A stretch of DNA of 64,000 nt, taken from Streptomyces sp. NBC_01224. Lineage in GTDB: Bacteria > Actinomycetota > Actinomycetes > Streptomycetales > Streptomycetaceae. The stretch is taken from positions 6,815,001 to 6,879,000 of the forward strand of contig NZ_CP108529.1 in assembly GCF_036002945.1 (NCBI RefSeq), read 5' to 3'. The notes beneath the pieces are model-generated. The model worked only from the letters and a program-made list of their open reading frames with translations. It searched no databases and was not told where the DNA came from. Positions 17,673-25,602 of this stretch are shown here, piece after piece. How positions within the stretch are numbered: position 1 is the stretch's first letter; every line of letters begins with the position of its first letter. A program made the translations under genes and the position numbers.

Positions 17673-18641
17673 TTATGGAGTGACAGTGATGTTGGTCAGG
17701 CCCTTGCCGCCGGTCACCGTGTTGCTGCTGTAGACGGTGGTCGGGCAGCTCGCGCTGTAGTTGGCCACGTTGAACGCGATCTGCTTGTCGCCCGTGGAGC
17801 CGGTCAGGTCCGAGGTGTTGTTGCGGAAAACGGTGCCGCAGCCCCAGCCGCTCTGCTGGGTGTGGGTCTCGTAGCCGTTGTTGGTCGTACGAGAGCCCTT
17901 GTTGCCCTCGACCAGGACGTCGTTGCCCTTCACGTCGACCCAGGAGTCGTCGTAGTTGGCGCCGGTCAGCCCGCTGCCGTCGAAGGTGTTGCCGGTGATC
18001 TGCGCCCCGGTGGTGCCCTCCTTGATGTCGACGTTCTCGCCGCCGACCCCCGGTCCGATCGTGTTGTTCAGGATCCGGACCTGGTCGCTCCTGTCGGTGA
18101 GATCGCCCGCCGTGCCGACGTAGACGCCCTCGCCCATGCCGCGGCCGTCGTGCCCGGTGTCGTAGATCCGTGAGTTCTTGATGACGCCGTTCTTGCTGGA
18201 CCTGCGGAAGTGGACGCCCTCCATGTCCAGATCGTGCACGGTCACCGAATCGATCACGACCCCGGTGGCGGTGTCGGCCATGATGCCCTTCTGGCCGCCG
18301 GTGACGGTGATGCCCTGGACGGTCCAGTAGGAGGCGCCGTTGAGGTGGAGTCCGTAACCGCCGCCGGCCGTGAGGACTGCCTTGGCGGAGCCGGTGAGGG
18401 TGATCCGCGTGGAGGCGGTGCCGGGGACGGCCGCCTTGAAGTTGCCGGTGTAGGTGCCGTCGGCAAGGTGGATCGTGTCGCCGGGGACCGCGGCGGTGAG
18501 GGCGGACTTGAGCTGGGCGGCGGTGCTCACATCAATGACCGTCGCCGCGTGCGCGTGCGCGGTGGTGGTGGAGGTGAGGGCGAGGCCGCCGGTGGCGAGC
18601 GCGGTGGCCAGCAGGGCGGGGAGCAGCGTGCGGGTACGCAT
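17673..18641 (-). CDS. Secreted right-handed beta-helix protein (pectate-lyase-like)
   Basis: 322 residues from ATG 18641, which has GGGAAGG upstream; the much longer frame to 19418 is only antisense to the next gene. Signal peptide of about 33 residues ending THAHA/ATV. The mature part opens with IDVSTAAQLKSALTAAVPGD, the typical entry to a polysaccharide-lyase-like beta-helix, and carries NG/ND turns of parallel-helix coils (NSRIYDTGHDGRGMGEGVYV, NNTIGPGVGGENVDIKEG). Cys pairs near the C terminus may form disulfides. A carbohydrate-acting role is inferred; no catalytic residues are assigned. Confidence 0.85.
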   Translation of the reverse strand: MRTRTLLPALLATALATGGLALTSTTTAHAHAATVIDVSTAAQLKSALTAAVPGDTIHLADGTYTGNFKAAVPGTASTRITLTGSAKAVLTAGGGYGLHLNGASYWTVQGITVTGGQKGIMADTATGVVIDSVTVHDLDMEGVHFRRSSKNGVIKNSRIYDTGHDGRGMGEGVYVGTAGDLTDRSDQVRILNNTIGPGVGGENVDIKEGTTGAQITGNTFDGSGLTGANYDDSWVDVKGNDVLVEGNKGSRTTNNGYETHTQQSGWGCGTVFRNNTSDLTGSTGDKQIAFNVANYSASCPTTVYSSNTVTGGKGLTNITVTP

Positions 18642-18884
18642 GGGGGTGCCTTCCCGTCGAAGAAGTTCAAGAGTTCTCGTACATGAATGTGGGGCGAGTC
18701 CCTGAACGTGCTGCCCAGTGACGGTAAGGGTGAGGTGTGGCCATGTCAAGGTCTGGACCATTGTCCGTGGCGGTGTCGAGTGGGGTGAACGGAGAGAAAC
18801 GTGCGGGATGCACGAGTAACTGACGGCCCGTAACGCGCCCTTGCCAGGATCCCGGCAACTCGAGATCCGAAGGGGAGCCGGGAC

Positions 18885-19505
18885 ATGACGCGCACTTCGC
18901 GCAACTCGCCTGTGGTGGCGGGCGCGAGCTGCCGCACCGGTGGAATCGTCGGACTCACCACCGCGTACGAACTGGGCAAGGCGGGCTACGACTGTACGGT
19001 CCTGGAGGCCCGGAGCCGTACGGGCGGCCGCAACTTCACCGTGCGCGGCGGCGATTCCACCACCGACACCTACGGCAACCAGCAGACCGCGCACTTCAGT
19101 GACAGGCAGTACATGAACGCGGGACCCGCCCTGATCCCACAGTGGGTGGTCACCCTCGACCACTGTCGCGAACTCGGCGTCCCCATCGAGGTGTTCACCA
19201 ACGTGAACGTCAATGCCCATACCTTCAACGAGAAGGCCGGCATGAAGGCCCCGGTGCGCTACCGCACCGCCAAGGCCGACGTGTACGGCTCTGTTGCCGA
19301 ACTCCTTTCCAAGGCCCATGACATGGGGGCGCTCGACCGTCGGATCACCGCGGAGGACCAGGAGCGACTCCTGGAGTTCCTCAAGGACTTCGGTGACATC
19401 GGTGGCTCCCTCGCTCACACCGGCAGTCCCCGGCGCGGCTACCGCATCGACCCCGTGGCCGCCGGCACCCCCGGTGAGGAGTCACGTCCGCGCGGAAGGC
19501 GGTGA
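18885..19505 (+). pseudogene. Truncated flavin amine oxidase (L-amino-acid-oxidase type)
   Basis: 206 codons of what is normally a 500-650-residue FAD enzyme. The homologous stretch reads GGIVGLTTAYELGKAGYD, then VLEARSRTGGRNFTVRGGD and QYMNAGPALIPQWVVTLDH. The dinucleotide-binding loop, normally GAGIxGL, appears broken by an insertion (VVAGASCRTGGIVGL). Homology stops near residue 185, and the last ~20 codons look like random read-through to TGA. A 158-bp repeat-bounded element begins 30 nt after this break, and may be connected with the loss of the 3' part. A good GGGGAG site precedes ATG 18885, so the fragment may still be translated. Confidence 0.8.
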
Positions 19506-19534
19506 CGGCGCCGCACACCCGCGTTCTCGCATAA

Positions 19535-19692
19535 GACCGACCGGCAAATGGGGGGTGGCGCCGCGGGGCTGTCCACGCACACCTGCGGCGTTGTCGTCAG
19601 TCAACAACGCTCCGCGTCGCCTCCATCCTCCGCCTTGCAGCCGCACGCACCCAGCCCCGTTCCTTCTCCCACCCCCCATTTGCCGGTCGGTC
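19535..19692. mobile_element. 158-bp MITE-like element with perfect 24-bp terminal inverted repeats
   Basis: The left arm 19535-19558 (begins GACCGACCGGCAAATG) is the exact reverse complement of the right arm 19669-19692. The 110 bp between hold no gene and have an internal GCGTTG/CAACGC hairpin near the centre. The left arm is directly preceded by GTTCTCGCATAA, and GTTCTGGCATGA lies 3 nt after the right arm (10 of 12 identical), possibly a worn target duplication. No transposase is present. Identity of any parent element is unknown. Confidence 0.55.
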
Positions 19693-19791
19693 CGAGTTCT
19701 GGCATGAAACGCCGGGTGAAGGGGCACGGTCCGGGAATGCCCGTGCTCCGCCGGGCGTTCTTCTCCAAGAACACGAGGAGGAGCGGTAACC

Positions 19792-20730
19792 GTGCCTGAT
19801 CCGCAGAGTTTGTACGAATGGGAGCCGAAGGGACTGGCCGTCGTCGACATGGCGCTCGCCCAGGAGTCGGCCGGCCTGGTCATGCTCTATCACTTCGACG
19901 GGTACATCGACGCGGGTGAGACCGGTGAGCAGATCGTCGACGGTCTGCTCGAAACGCTGCCGCACCAGGTCGTTGCCAGCTTCGACCACGACAGGCTCGT
20001 CGACTACCGCGCACGGCGCCCGCTGCTGACCTTCCGGCGAGACCGCTGGGCGGCCTACGAGACCCCGACGCTTGACGTGCGGGTCGTCCAGGACGCCACC
20101 GGAGCACCCTTCCTGCTGCTTTCCGGGCCCGAGCCGGACGTGGAATGGGAGCGCTTCGCCGCCGCCGTCGAGCAGATCGTCGAACGCCTCGGTGTCCGCC
20201 TCGCGGTGAACTTCCACGGCATCCCGATGGGCGTACCGCACACCCGCCCCGTCGGCATCACCCCGCACGGCAACCGCACGGACCTCATGCCCGGCCACCG
20301 CAGCCCGTTCGACGAGGCGCAGGTGCCCGGCTCCGCCGAGGCACTGGTGGAGTACCGGTTGATGGAGGCCGGACACGACGTCCTCGGTGTCGCCGCCCAT
20401 GTGCCGCACTACGTCGCCCGCTCCGCCTACCCGGACGCGGCGCTCACCGCCCTGGAGTCGATCACGGCCGCGACCGGCCTGGTCCTGCCGACCGTCGCCC
20501 ATGCACTGCGCACGGAGGCTCACCGCACCCAGACGGAGATCGACCGGCAGATCGACCAGGGCGACGAGGAACTCGTCTCGCTCGTGCAGGGCCTTGAGCA
20601 CCAGTACGACGCGGTCGCGGGCTCCGAGACCCGGGGCAACCTGGTCGCCGAGCCGGTCGACCTGCCGTCCGCCGACGAGATCGGTCTCGAATTCGAGCGA
20701 TTCCTCGCGGAGCGCGAGGGGGACGCCTGA
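19792..20730 (+). CDS. PAC2 family protein
   Basis: 312 residues. The PAC2 fold (proteasome assembly chaperone 2-like) spans about residues 25-265, with LVMLYHFDGYIDAGETG, FLLLSGPEPDVEWERFA and the conserved glycine-proline segment FHGIPMGVPHTRP. Actinobacteria carry a 20S proteasome, but a chaperone role for this protein has not been shown to my knowledge. GTG 19792 has a GAGGAGGAG site. The gene begins 100 bp after the repeat-bounded element and is followed by coaE on the same strand, 39 nt away. Confidence 0.9.
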   Translation: MPDPQSLYEWEPKGLAVVDMALAQESAGLVMLYHFDGYIDAGETGEQIVDGLLETLPHQVVASFDHDRLVDYRARRPLLTFRRDRWAAYETPTLDVRVVQDATGAPFLLLSGPEPDVEWERFAAAVEQIVERLGVRLAVNFHGIPMGVPHTRPVGITPHGNRTDLMPGHRSPFDEAQVPGSAEALVEYRLMEAGHDVLGVAAHVPHYVARSAYPDAALTALESITAATGLVLPTVAHALRTEAHRTQTEIDRQIDQGDEELVSLVQGLEHQYDAVAGSETRGNLVAEPVDLPSADEIGLEFERFLAEREGDA

Positions 20731-20756
20731 CCGGCCGCGCACGTCACCCCTCGTAC

Positions 20757-20762
20757 TAGGCT
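20757..20762 (+). promoter_or_regulatory. -10 box of a leaderless coaE transcript
   Basis: TAGGCT ends 7 nt before ATG 20770 and there is no ribosome site, a common Streptomyces arrangement for leaderless messages. No clear -35 box. Confidence 0.5.
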
Positions 20763-20769
20763 GCCCGGC

Positions 20770-21372
20770 ATGCTGAAAGTGGGCCTGACCGGTGGGATCG
20801 GCGCCGGCAAGAGCGAAGTGTCACGGCTGCTCGTCGGATACGGAGCCGTGCTGATCGACGCGGACCGGATCGCCCGGGAGGTCGTGGAGCCGGGGACCCC
20901 CGGTCTCGCGGCCGTCGTCGACGCGTTCGGTGCCGGCATCCTCACCGCCGAAGGCACCCTGGACCGCCCGAAGCTCGGCTCGATCGTCTTCTCCGACGCC
21001 GACCGGCTCGCCACCCTCAACGCGATCGTCCACCCGCTGGTAGGCGCCCGCTCCGCCGAGCTGGAGCGGGCAGCGGGCCCCGACTCGGTCGTCGTCCATG
21101 ACGTCCCCCTCCTCACGGAGAACGGCCTCGTCCCGCTCTACGACCTGGTCGTCGTCGTGGACGCCAGTCCCGAGACCCAGCTCGACCGGCTCGTACGGCT
21201 GCGCGGCATGACCGAGTCCGAGGCCCGCGCCCGCATGGCCGCGCAGGCGACCCGGGAACAGCGGCGTGCCGTGGCCGATCTGATCGTCGACAACGACGGA
21301 CCGCTGGAGGAACTGGAACCGCAGGTCCGCAAGGTCTGGTCGGAGCTGACCCAGCGTGCCGTGGCCGGCTGA
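20770..21372 (+). CDS. coaE: Dephospho-CoA kinase
   Basis: 200 residues, the normal single-domain length. It phosphorylates the 3'-OH of dephospho-CoA in the last step of CoA synthesis. The P-loop is GLTGGIGAGKSEVSRLL (residues 5-21), followed by LIDADRIAREVVEPGTPG and the lid segment DRLVRLRGMTESEARARMAAQ (split here only by function). Leaderless start as described for its -10 box. Confidence 0.95.
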   Translation: MLKVGLTGGIGAGKSEVSRLLVGYGAVLIDADRIAREVVEPGTPGLAAVVDAFGAGILTAEGTLDRPKLGSIVFSDADRLATLNAIVHPLVGARSAELERAAGPDSVVVHDVPLLTENGLVPLYDLVVVVDASPETQLDRLVRLRGMTESEARARMAAQATREQRRAVADLIVDNDGPLEELEPQVRKVWSELTQRAVAG

Positions 21373-21440
21373 TTTCCGTAACGGAATACCGGACAGTGGC
21401 CGGACGTTGAGAACGCGGTAGCGAAGGGAAGGATGCGATC

Positions 21441-21809
21441 GTGCCCGAGAGGACTCCGGAAACCAACGTCATCGACTTTCGCGCGGCCGAACACCTGTTG
21501 GCGGCGCACGACCCCCGGGGCGCGGTCAAGCTCCTGGACTCGGTGATCGCGTCCCATCCGGAGAGCACCGCCGCCCGGCTGCTGCGGGCCCGCGCCTTCT
21601 TTGCCGCCGCCCAACTGCGCCCTGCCGAGCTCGAATTCGAACTCGTCCTGGAGCGCGAACCGGACAACGCCTTCGCGCACTTCGCGCTCGCCCGCACCTT
21701 CGAGCGCTCCGGCCGCTCCGACCGGGCCACACGCCACTTCCGGCTGGCCGCCGCACTCGACCCGAACCCGGAGTATCTGAAGGCGGCCCGCTTCCGTACG
21801 GAGGGCTGA
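21441..21809 (+). CDS. Small tetratricopeptide-repeat protein
   Basis: 122 residues. Two to three TPR-like helical pairs: AEHLLAAHDPRGAVKLLDSV, TAARLLRARAFFAAAQLRPA and AFAHFALARTFERSGRSDRA. Such proteins are scaffolds and the partner is unknown. GTG 21441 has a GAAGGGAAGGA site. The stop codon lies inside the first of three tandem 21-bp repeats that copy the gene's own 3' end. Confidence 0.85.
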   Translation: MPERTPETNVIDFRAAEHLLAAHDPRGAVKLLDSVIASHPESTAARLLRARAFFAAAQLRPAELEFELVLEREPDNAFAHFALARTFERSGRSDRATRHFRLAAALDPNPEYLKAARFRTEG

Positions 21810-21852
21810 CCGCTCCGCACCGAGGACTGATCGCTCCGTACGGAGGGCTGAC
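21790..21852 (+). repeat. Three tandem 21-bp repeats copying the 3' end of the TPR gene
   Basis: Copies at 21790-21810, 21811-21831 and 21832-21852. Each encodes, in the gene's frame, Leu/Phe-Arg-Thr-Glu-Gly/Asp and a TGA stop. Copies 1 and 3 differ at two positions; copy 2 has diverged more. Only the first is used; the others are duplicated stop-containing tails. Confidence 0.8.
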
Positions 21853-21908
21853 GCCCACCGCCGGGTCCGGGCGTGCGCCGCGGCTCGTCCCGGCCCCGGC
21901 GCGTCCGG

Positions 21909-22187
21909 TCAGTGCCCGTACCTGCCGCGTCCGCCGTGGTCGGGTTCGTACGGCGGGATATTGCGGCCCGGCTGATAGTGCGGGCCCTGGTGGATGTGGT
22001 GGACGATCACCGCGATGTCCACGAGGACCAGCAGGAGCAGCAGACCACAGGCCGCGGCCCAGCCCGGGCGGTCGGTCAGCGTGAACGCAGCCAGGCCGAA
22101 GACGGCCCAGGCCAGCCCCCATAGACTCAGGCAGAGCCGCAGTCGCAGAGGACTGCGTGCAGTCATCGGTTCATTACCGGTACGCAT
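21909..22187 (-). CDS. DUF6343 family small membrane protein
   Basis: 92 residues from ATG 22187 with an AGGAGAGG site upstream. MTARSPLRLRL near the start, then two hydrophobic helices (about residues 22-38 and 45-63), then a His/Pro/Gly-rich tail (HHIHQGPHYQPGRNIPPYE). The family is Streptomyces-typical and of unknown role. Convergent with the TPR gene, divergent from the ADP-ribosylglycohydrolase gene. Confidence 0.75.
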   Translation of the reverse strand: MRTGNEPMTARSPLRLRLCLSLWGLAWAVFGLAAFTLTDRPGWAAACGLLLLLVLVDIAVIVHHIHQGPHYQPGRNIPPYEPDHGGRGRYGH

Positions 22188-22269
22188 GGCGATCGCCTCT
22201 CCTACCAGGATGGACCCGCGACGGTGCTTTGGGACATGGCGACGTCGGATCGGATTGAGGGGATCGTGC

Positions 22270-23388
22270 GTGAACGGCACATCGTGGGGGGACCGTACCG
22301 GTCGCAGGGCGAGGGCCCGGGGCTGTCTGCTGGGCGGGGCGATCGGGGACGCCCTGGGGAATCCGGTGGAGTTCCTTTCGCTCGCCGGTATCCGCCGCGC
22401 GCACGGTGAACACGGTGTGCAAGGACTTCTCGCGGACGAGGAGGGGGCCGTCGGACGTGTCACGGACGATACGCAGATGACCCTGTTCACAGCAGAAGGG
22501 CTGATCAGGGCCCATTCCCGGGCGAGGTCGAAGGGCATCGGCGGCGCCGAGATCGGGATCGTGCGGAACGCCTATCTGCGCTGGCTGGACACCCAGAACC
22601 ACCCCGCTCCGCCGGCCCGCGGCGGCGACAACCCGGTACGGACCGGCTGGCTCAGGCAGCAGCCCTGGCTGTACGCGCGCCGGGCCCCCGGGAACGCCTG
22701 TCTGACGGGGCTCGCGACCGGCCATGTCCCCGAGCCGACGGGGCGGCTCGGTGAGCCCGGTCCCGTCAACACCGGGTCCAAGGGGTGCGGCACGGTGATG
22801 CGGTCCGCCCCCTTCGGGCTGGTGGGGGAGGACGCCCAGGTGGGCTTCCGGCTTGCCTACTGGTGCGCGCAGATCACCCACGGCCACCCGACCGGTGCGT
22901 ACGCGGCCGGGGCATTCGCCGCGATCGTCGCCCATCTTCTGGAGGGCGACTCGATGGCCGGTGCGGTGCTGCAGGCCATGGAACTGCTGGGCCGCCACCC
23001 GGGGCACGAGGAGACGACGGCGGCGCTGCGCGCGGCCGTCGACCTGGCAGCCGAGGGCGAGCCGAGCGCCGAGAAGGTGGAGAAGCTCGGCGCGGGATGG
23101 GTCGCCGAGGAGGCCCTTGCCATCGCCGTGTACTGCGCCCTCGTGCTGCCGGGCGCCGATCAGGTGGCCCAGTCGCTGCTGCTCTCGGTCAACCACTCGG
23201 GCGACAGCGACTCCACCGGTGCGGTCTGCGGCAATCTGCTCGGCGCGCGCCACGGGGACGTACACCTTCCGCCGTCCTGGCTGGTGGCGACCGAAGGGCG
23301 AGCGGCGATCACCGAGGTGGCCGACGATCTGTGCGTGGAGTTCGAGCACGCGGTCGTGTGGCCGGCCGACCGCTACCCGGTGTACTGA
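22270..23388 (+). CDS. ADP-ribosylglycohydrolase family protein
   Basis: 372 residues from GTG 22270, chosen for AGGGG 9 nt upstream and because homology begins soon after at GCLLGGAIGDALGNPVEF. The metal-binding residues of the family are present: TDDTQMTLFTAEGLI near residue 65 and HSGDSDSTGAVCGNLLGARHG near 318. These enzymes (DraG/ARH type) remove ADP-ribose from arginine or serine, or cleave related ADP-ribosyl bonds. The target is unknown. No partner ADP-ribosyltransferase is seen in the window. Confidence 0.85.
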   Translation: MNGTSWGDRTGRRARARGCLLGGAIGDALGNPVEFLSLAGIRRAHGEHGVQGLLADEEGAVGRVTDDTQMTLFTAEGLIRAHSRARSKGIGGAEIGIVRNAYLRWLDTQNHPAPPARGGDNPVRTGWLRQQPWLYARRAPGNACLTGLATGHVPEPTGRLGEPGPVNTGSKGCGTVMRSAPFGLVGEDAQVGFRLAYWCAQITHGHPTGAYAAGAFAAIVAHLLEGDSMAGAVLQAMELLGRHPGHEETTAALRAAVDLAAEGEPSAEKVEKLGAGWVAEEALAIAVYCALVLPGADQVAQSLLLSVNHSGDSDSTGAVCGNLLGARHGDVHLPPSWLVATEGRAAITEVADDLCVEFEHAVVWPADRYPVY

Positions 23389-23517
23389 CGGCCGGCCCGT
23401 ACATTGCGCGCCGACGACCTGTCAGCGCGTCACCGCCGTCCTGGTTGCCTGTCGCCCGGTGTGCCGGGAGGACTGCGTGGCAGGAACGACCATCAGTGGC
23501 GGTTCGTTCGGCTGTAC

Positions 23518-24213
23518 ATGAGCGGACGACTGGTGCGTGAGGGATATTCAGGGACGGGCCCCGGCGCGATCACGCCGGACGGCTGTGCGGTCGAACTGTA
23601 CAGACGGCTGTCCGTCGGCGATGAACCGGAGGTGGTCGCGGCGGCCGTACCCGCCGGGGCAAGCATTCTGGAACTGGGCTGCGGGGCGGGCCGGGTGACC
23701 CATCCGCTGATCGAGCGGGGCTTCGACGTCACCGCCGTGGACGAGTCGGCACAGATGCTGGAGCACATCCGCGGCGCCCGCACCGTACAGAGCCCCATCG
23801 AGTCGCTGGACCTCGGTGACGAGACGTTCGACGTGGTGATGCTGGCGTCGTTCCTGGTGCACACGAGCGAGCACCGGGTGCGTGACGGGATGCTGCGTGC
23901 CTGCCGGAGCCACGTCAAGGACGGTGGGGTCGTAATCATCCAGCGCGAGGGCGCCGACTACCACACCAACCTGCCGCGGGAACGGGTCGATCCGGGCGGC
24001 TGCACCGTACGGATCGTCTCGGCCGAGCCGGTGGGGGACGGGGTGGACTCGGTGCATGCCGAGTACCTCTTCGACGATGCGAGATGGACCCAGATGTTCT
24101 TGTCGCGGGAGCTGTCGAAGGAGCAGTTCGAGGGTTACCTGGAGGCGGCGGGTCTGACCGTCGACCGGTATCTCACGGATGACGGCATCTGGGTGCGAGC
24201 CCTGCCGAAGTAG
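23518..24213 (+). CDS. Class I SAM-dependent methyltransferase
   Basis: 231 residues from ATG 23518. Motif I is ILELGCGAGRVTHPLIERG at about residues 51-69, then DVTAVDESAQML, DETFDVVMLASFLVHT and a post-domain segment with KDGGVVIIQREGADYHTN. No good ribosome site precedes this ATG; GTG 23461 in the same frame is an alternative start that would add 19 residues. Substrate unknown. Confidence 0.83.
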   Translation: MSGRLVREGYSGTGPGAITPDGCAVELYRRLSVGDEPEVVAAAVPAGASILELGCGAGRVTHPLIERGFDVTAVDESAQMLEHIRGARTVQSPIESLDLGDETFDVVMLASFLVHTSEHRVRDGMLRACRSHVKDGGVVIIQREGADYHTNLPRERVDPGGCTVRIVSAEPVGDGVDSVHAEYLFDDARWTQMFLSRELSKEQFEGYLEAAGLTVDRYLTDDGIWVRALPK

Positions 24214-24232
24214 CTCCTCGGAGCGAAGGAGA

Positions 24233-24269
24233 TCCGCGGTCCGGGAAGCGATGAGTTCCGGACCGCGGA
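24233..24269 (+). terminator. Terminator after the methyltransferase gene
   Basis: 12-bp perfect stem TCCGCGGTCCGG (24233-24244) with CCGGACCGCGGA (24258-24269), 13-nt loop, 20 nt after the stop. Confidence 0.8.
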
Positions 24270-24323
24270 GCGGTCTACCTCTTCGTAGGCAACACCGTGC
24301 GAAGCTTTCCCGAGGAGACCCAG

Positions 24324-24779
24324 ATGTCCGAGTACACGCCGGTCCGGACCACCCCCGCTGCCGCCCTTGCCACCTCTTGCGACACCCGAGCCGGCGGTCG
24401 CAGCCGCGGGGCCGTTGCACTGACCGCCGCACGCGTCGTTCTTGCCCTGTTCTTCGGGTTCAGTGCGTTCGCCAAGCTGATCGCCCATGAGACGGCGATC
24501 GAGTCCTTCGACCGGATGGGCTGGAACCACGCCGCGATGTACGCCATCGGAGGGCTGGAGATGGCGGGGGCCATTGCCCTGTTGATCCCGGTCCTGGCAG
24601 GAGTGGCGGCCATGGCCTTCTGCGGACTGATGGCCGGCGCCTCCATCGTCCAACTGACGCTGCTCGACCGGGTGAACGCGATCATGCCGGCGCTGCTCAT
24701 CGTGCTGCTCGTCCTGATTGCCCGGGAGCGGCGGGGCCGTACGGCGGATCTGGTCGCGCTCGTCCGCAGGCGTGCATAG
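24324..24779 (+). CDS. DoxX-like integral membrane protein
   Basis: 151 residues from ATG 24324, 8 nt after CGAGGAG. Four hydrophobic helices follow a soluble 30-residue start: ALTAARVVLALFFGFSAFAK, then YAIGGLEMAGAIALLIPVLA, VAAMAFCGLMAGASIVQLTL and IMPALLIVLLVLIARERRG. GFSAFAKLIAHE is the DoxX/DoxD signature. Members have been linked to redox and thiol stress in mycobacteria; no role is shown here. Confidence 0.8.
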   Translation: MSEYTPVRTTPAAALATSCDTRAGGRSRGAVALTAARVVLALFFGFSAFAKLIAHETAIESFDRMGWNHAAMYAIGGLEMAGAIALLIPVLAGVAAMAFCGLMAGASIVQLTLLDRVNAIMPALLIVLLVLIARERRGRTADLVALVRRRA

Positions 24780-24784
24780 CGGCC

Positions 24785-25009
24785 ATGGAGCGGTTCTCGT
24801 CCACGTCGGCAGCCCTGCACCGAGCGGCACCCGCGGGCGATGGCGGGCGCGCGGGCGATGTGCACAACACGATCAGCGGGATACCCGGCATCGGTGGCCC
24901 GGTGATCCAGGCCGCCGAGATCGGCCCCATCAACTTCGGCACCGAGCGCCGGCGGACACCCTTCAGCGGCTTTACGCCCTGTGTGCGGCCCGTCAGTGGA
25001 CCGTGCTGA
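24785..25009 (+). CDS. Short ORF resembling the N-terminal tag of larger Streptomyces signalling proteins (doubtful)
   Basis: 74 codons starting 5 nt after the DoxX gene. It contains DVHNTISGIPGIGGPVIQAA, resembling the 'HNxISG...GPVxQA' segment found at the front of various Streptomyces NTPase and TPR proteins (from memory). The remainder is not recognisable, and its last 17 nt overlap the convergent lipoprotein gene. It may be a remnant rather than a working gene. Confidence 0.35.
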   Translation: MERFSSTSAALHRAAPAGDGGRAGDVHNTISGIPGIGGPVIQAAEIGPINFGTERRRTPFSGFTPCVRPVSGPC

Positions 25010-25340
25010 AACTGCGCCACGGCAGGGCGCCGGCCCCGTTGACGTCGCTGAGCGTGGTCGCGAGGTACGTCGTACCCGGACCGGTGCAGTTGGGCGTGCG
25101 GTACAGAATGATGTCGATCAGGGTGCCATTGCTCACTTCCTTGGCGCCAGCGGGAGCAAGCGGGTGGCAGCCTTTCACCGAAGGGCTGTTCACCATGATC
25201 ACGGCGTCCCGCTCGGTCGTGTAGCTGATCGGTCCGACCGCGGTCCGGCCGAGGCCGGAGCAGCCTGCGACGGTGAGGGTCAGGAGCACGGTCCCGGCTG
25301 CGATGCCGAGACGGCGGCGTCGGTGATCGATCTCGGGCAT
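24993..25340 (-). CDS. Small secreted lipoprotein of unknown function
   Basis: 115 residues from ATG 25340 with a GAGGA site; the longer frame to 25538 lacks one. Signal: basic HRRRRLGIAAG, hydrophobic TVLLTLTV, lipobox VAGC at about residues 24-27. The mature part contains RDAVIMVNSPSVKGCHPLAPAG and NCTGPGTTYLATTLSD, with two Cys that could pair. No family recognised. Confidence 0.75.
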   Translation of the reverse strand: MPEIDHRRRRLGIAAGTVLLTLTVAGCSGLGRTAVGPISYTTERDAVIMVNSPSVKGCHPLAPAGAKEVSNGTLIDIILYRTPNCTGPGTTYLATTLSDVNGAGALPWRSFSTVH

Positions 25341-25602
25341 GGGCGGGTCCTCGTCTGTCTCGTCCGGCTCATCCGTCAGCACGGCGTACGCCACAGCACC
25401 GCATGCGCCACGGAGAGCGTGCTGACGCTGGTCACCTTGCCCGCTTCCCGGTGGCCCGGCATCCGGTGCGCGGCCGGCTGGGCGACAGTGGTATGGGGTG
25501 AGCCTCGATCTATGTTCATATCGGTTGATATTGGGCATATCGTGGTAATAGCGATCGATCGATTTCTGTGTTTCAGATGTTTCCGGCGTTCAGGGGGCCG
25601 TC

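Noticed and set aside
17673..19418. 581-codon version of the beta-helix protein
   Set aside because: The extra N-terminal part is antisense to the amine oxidase remnant; a clear signal peptide and ribosome site mark ATG 18641.
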